Shown here piece by piece: positions 36,998-39,849 of a stretch of DNA of 39,849 nucleotides. The stretch's first letter is position 1; the number at the start of each line of letters is the position of its first letter. A program made the position numbers and the translations under genes. The notes beneath the pieces are model-generated. The model made no database searches. It saw only the letters and a program-made list of their open reading frames with translations, and had not been told where the DNA came from. Source of the DNA: an uncultured Sphingomonas sp. (GTDB lineage Bacteria; Pseudomonadota; Alphaproteobacteria; Sphingomonadales; Sphingomonadaceae); assembly GCA_913775025.1 (NCBI GenBank), contig CAJYJW010000032.1, forward strand, positions 1-39,849. The letters are read 5' to 3'.

Positions 36998-37141
36998 CAG
37001 ACCGATCTCTCCAAAAAGCTTCGCAACCGCAATGAGTTAGGGGCAGATGCAGCTGTCCCGCACGCGGCCTTAATCGACCGCGCGGAGCGAACAAAGAGCT
37101 AGTTTACGGCATCGTCACGAGGCTTCATGCAGGAAAGCGTC

Positions 37142-38500
37142 TTACTGCATCCCATATTGTCGGAGGAGGTCGTAAAGCGTCGGGCGGCTGATGCCAAGCA
37201 GTCTTGCCGCGCCGGAAATGTTGCCGTCGGTGCGGGAAAGGGCAGAGCGCAACATGCGACGGTCGGTCGCCTCCCGCGCCGCCTTCAGGCTTATCGGAAC
37301 GGTCTCCGCGTCGCCTGTCGTCAGGTCGAGATCGGCTGCCCTCAGCAGGCGGTCGTCCGCCATTATGACGGCGCGCTTCATCCGGTTTTCCAGCTCCCGT
37401 ACGTTGCCGGGCCACCCCCATGCATCGATCGCCGCCAGCGCATCGGGCGCGAAATTCTGCACCAACGGATTCATCGCGGGGGCGAACCGCTTGAGAAAGT
37501 GCCGGGCGAGCAGGGCGGCGTCGCCGGTCCGCTCGGCCAGCGTCGGAATGCGGACGACGATCTCGGCGAGGCGATAATATAGATCCTCGCGAAAGCTCCC
37601 CTCGGCGATCATGCGATTAAGGTCCTGATGGGTGGCGCAAACAATGCGCGTGTCGACCGGGATCGGGCGCCGGCCGCCGATCCGTACGATCACACGCTCT
37701 TGAAGGAAGCGCAGAAGCTTCACCTGCAGCGAGAGGGGAATATCGCCCACCTCGTCCAGAAACAGCGTGCCGCCCTGCGCCTGTTCGATCCGACCTTCGG
37801 TCGTTTTGATTGCCCCGGTGAAGGCCCCTTTCTCATAGCCGAACAGTTCGGCCTCGAGAAGATTCTCGGGGATGGCGGCGCAGTTGATCGCCACGAAGCG
37901 GCGTGACGCCCTCTCGCTGACGTCGTGCAGGCCGCGCGCCAGCAACTCCTTGCCGGTGCCGCTTGCGCCGAGCAACATCACGGAGACATCGGCATTGGCG
38001 ACCCGTTCGATCGTGCGGGCCACCTTCAGCATTTCCGGGGCGGCGGTGATCATGCCGCCGAGGACTGTCCGGTCTCGCCCGCCCTGATCCAGCAGCCGGC
38101 GGTTCTCGGCTTCGAGAGCATGGAGCCGAAAGGCGCGCGAGACGATCAGGCCAAGCTCGTCGATGTCGATCGGCTTCGCATAGAAATCATAGGCGCCGTT
38201 CGCGATCGCCCGCAGCGCGCTCTCACGCGCGCCATGGCCGCTGGCGACGATCACCTTCGTATCGGGCTTCAACGCCAATATTCCGGCGAGCGCGGCGAAT
38301 CCCTCGCTTACCCCATCCGGATCGGGCGGCAGGCCGAGATCGAGGGTGACGACGGCGGGCTCCAAGGCGCGAACCGCATCGATCGCCGCCGCCCGATTGG
38401 TGGCGGCGATAACCTCATACTCCTCATAGGCCCAGCGAAGCTGCCGCTGCAGCCCTTCGTCATCCTCCACGATCAACAGCTTCGGTTTCGTGTCGCTCAT
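37142..38500 (-). CDS. prsR: Sigma-54-dependent response regulator, PrsR-like (PEP-CTERM/exopolysaccharide)
   Basis: Receiver LLIVEDDEGLQRQLRWAYEEYEV; AAA+ LLGASGTGKELLARGLHDVSERASRRFVAINCAAIPENLLEAELFGYEKGAFTGA; C-terminal Fis-type HTH. Confidence 0.9.
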   Translation of the reverse strand: MSDTKPKLLIVEDDEGLQRQLRWAYEEYEVIAATNRAAAIDAVRALEPAVVTLDLGLPPDPDGVSEGFAALAGILALKPDTKVIVASGHGARESALRAIANGAYDFYAKPIDIDELGLIVSRAFRLHALEAENRRLLDQGGRDRTVLGGMITAAPEMLKVARTIERVANADVSVMLLGASGTGKELLARGLHDVSERASRRFVAINCAAIPENLLEAELFGYEKGAFTGAIKTTEGRIEQAQGGTLFLDEVGDIPLSLQVKLLRFLQERVIVRIGGRRPIPVDTRIVCATHQDLNRMIAEGSFREDLYYRLAEIVVRIPTLAERTGDAALLARHFLKRFAPAMNPLVQNFAPDALAAIDAWGWPGNVRELENRMKRAVIMADDRLLRAADLDLTTGDAETVPISLKAAREATDRRMLRSALSRTDGNISGAARLLGISRPTLYDLLRQYGMQ

Positions 38501-38516
38501 CCTGTGCCCCGTTCCG

Positions 38517-39849
38517 TCAGCCGGCTGCCATCAGCGCGGCGCAGGCGGGGGCCGCCTGCGCCAGCGGCAGGGTGATGGTGAAGCGGCTGCCTTCCGCCTC
38601 GCGACTATCCACCTCCAGCCGCCCGCCCATGGCGGCGATCAGCGCACGCGCCTCATAGGCACCGATTCCGAAGCCGCCGTCCTTGGTGGAGACGAACGGC
38701 TTGAAGAGCCGCGTACGAATGAAGTCGCCGGACATGCCGGTGCCGCGATCCAGCACCTCGATCACCGCATCCGCGCCCTCTCGCGCACACGCGATGGAAA
38801 CGGCCTCATCCGGCGGGCTGGAATCGAGCGCATTCTGCAGGATGTGGCCGAGAGCCTGTTCGAGCCGGACAGGATCGGCAAGGATCATCAGGTCGCCGTT
38901 CCCAGCGATCCTTACCCGCCGCCGGCCGCCGCGGCTGGCGGCCACGGTTTCAAGCAACGGGCGAAGCGCGAAGGGGCGCGGGGCGTCTACCCGGCCGCGG
39001 TGACGCTGGCTGAGCCGTGCGAGCAGATCGTTCATTCGCCCGGTGGACGCCTTCAGCGTCTCTATCATGTCCGCGCGAAATGCCGGGTTGTCGGCATGCC
39101 GTTCCGCATTGCGCGTCAGCAGGGTCAGCTGGCTGACGAGATTCTTGATATCATGCATGATGAAGGCGAAGCGGCGATTGAACTCATCGAAGCGTCGCGC
39201 ATCGCTCAGCGCCTCCTGTGATCGCGCTTCGGCGAGATAGCTCGCCACCTGCCGGCCCGCCACACGGAGCAGGTCGAAATCCTCCCAGTCCAGCTGCCGA
39301 TCGGGTATCGGCCGCGCCAGCACGACGAGGCCGACGAGACGATCGACGTGCAGCAAGGGCACCGCCGCCCAGACGTCGGGGGTTTCGATCAGCCAGGCAG
39401 GCACCTCGCCTGTTTTGCCATCGGGCAGACCGCGAAGCTCATCGAATGCGAGGATGCGGCCATCGTCCTCGGCCTGACGTATCAGCCTCATGCCGCGGGT
39501 ACGGGCGGGGGGATGGATTGCGTCCCATTGCCAGCGCGAGGCGGGCGTGAGGCCGCCGTCCTCGTCCGGCAGCATGAGCAGGCCGCCGGGGGACTCGGTG
39601 ATCTCCGCGATCGCCTGCACGGCACGCATTTCCAGCGGGGCGGCGGCCTCGCCGTGGCGGCCAAGCGTATTGGTGAAGCGTAGCCACTCCGTCCGATAAT
39701 CGTAGCGATGCTGGAAGAAATGCTTGGCGAGCGTAACGCGCAACCATGACTGCATCCGCCGAGAGGGAAGAAACAGCAAAGCGCCCAGCGACATGGCGAA
39801 AACCACGGTGATCGTGCCCATCACCGCATAATCCCCGCCGATCGCATCG
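38517..39849 (-). CDS. prsK: PrsK-like sensor histidine kinase, partial (N-terminus beyond window)
   Basis: KHFFQHRYDYRTEWLRFTNTLGR; GAF region; FAFIMHDIKNLVSQLTLLTRNAERH; FVSTKDGGFGIGAYEARALIAAMGG; frame open to window edge. Confidence 0.88.
   Translation of the reverse strand, partial: DAIGGDYAVMGTITVVFAMSLGALLFLPSRRMQSWLRVTLAKHFFQHRYDYRTEWLRFTNTLGRHGEAAAPLEMRAVQAIAEITESPGGLLMLPDEDGGLTPASRWQWDAIHPPARTRGMRLIRQAEDDGRILAFDELRGLPDGKTGEVPAWLIETPDVWAAVPLLHVDRLVGLVVLARPIPDRQLDWEDFDLLRVAGRQVASYLAEARSQEALSDARRFDEFNRRFAFIMHDIKNLVSQLTLLTRNAERHADNPAFRADMIETLKASTGRMNDLLARLSQRHRGRVDAPRPFALRPLLETVAASRGGRRRVRIAGNGDLMILADPVRLEQALGHILQNALDSSPPDEAVSIACAREGADAVIEVLDRGTGMSGDFIRTRLFKPFVSTKDGGFGIGAYEARALIAAMGGRLEVDSREAEGSRFTITLPLAQAAPACAALMAAG

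Overview
GC-rich alphaproteobacterial chromosome segment, sphingomonad-like by gene content. (1) ~1-6.2 kb: 3' end of a TonB-dependent receptor, a decayed DAO-family FAD oxidoreductase, and a tightly overlapping cnrYXH-like anti-sigma/metal-sensor/ECF-sigma cassette followed by copA-copB. (2) ~6.2-16.9 kb: a degraded genomic island at a tRNA-Glu gene. It is bounded by a 37-bp exact direct repeat of the tRNA 3' end. It carries an integrase N-terminal relic next to the left repeat, IS3 and IS5 transposase relics, a broken DUF262 gene, and an oxygenase/uptake module: P450cam-like P450, SnoaL-like proteins, SDR, TonB receptor, TetR regulator and Rieske oxygenase. The palindrome GGACGATCGTCC occurs upstream of the TonB receptor and in the tetR/Rieske divergent region. 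(3) ~17-39.8 kb: mostly conserved chromosomal genes: tRNA-Val, large patatin, peroxiredoxin, SDR, MHS transporter, ChvI/ChvG-HprK-RapZ-EIIA-HPr operon, TrmH-type methyltransferase, tRNA-Ala, DUF2171 protein, zinc metallopeptidase, M1 aminopeptidase, DUF3734 patatin, 3-hydroxybutyrate dehydrogenase, DUF4893 protein, Crp/Fnr regulator, and PrsR/PrsK (PrsK cut by the window end). All calls come from reading the sequence and remembered family motifs; no database search was run.
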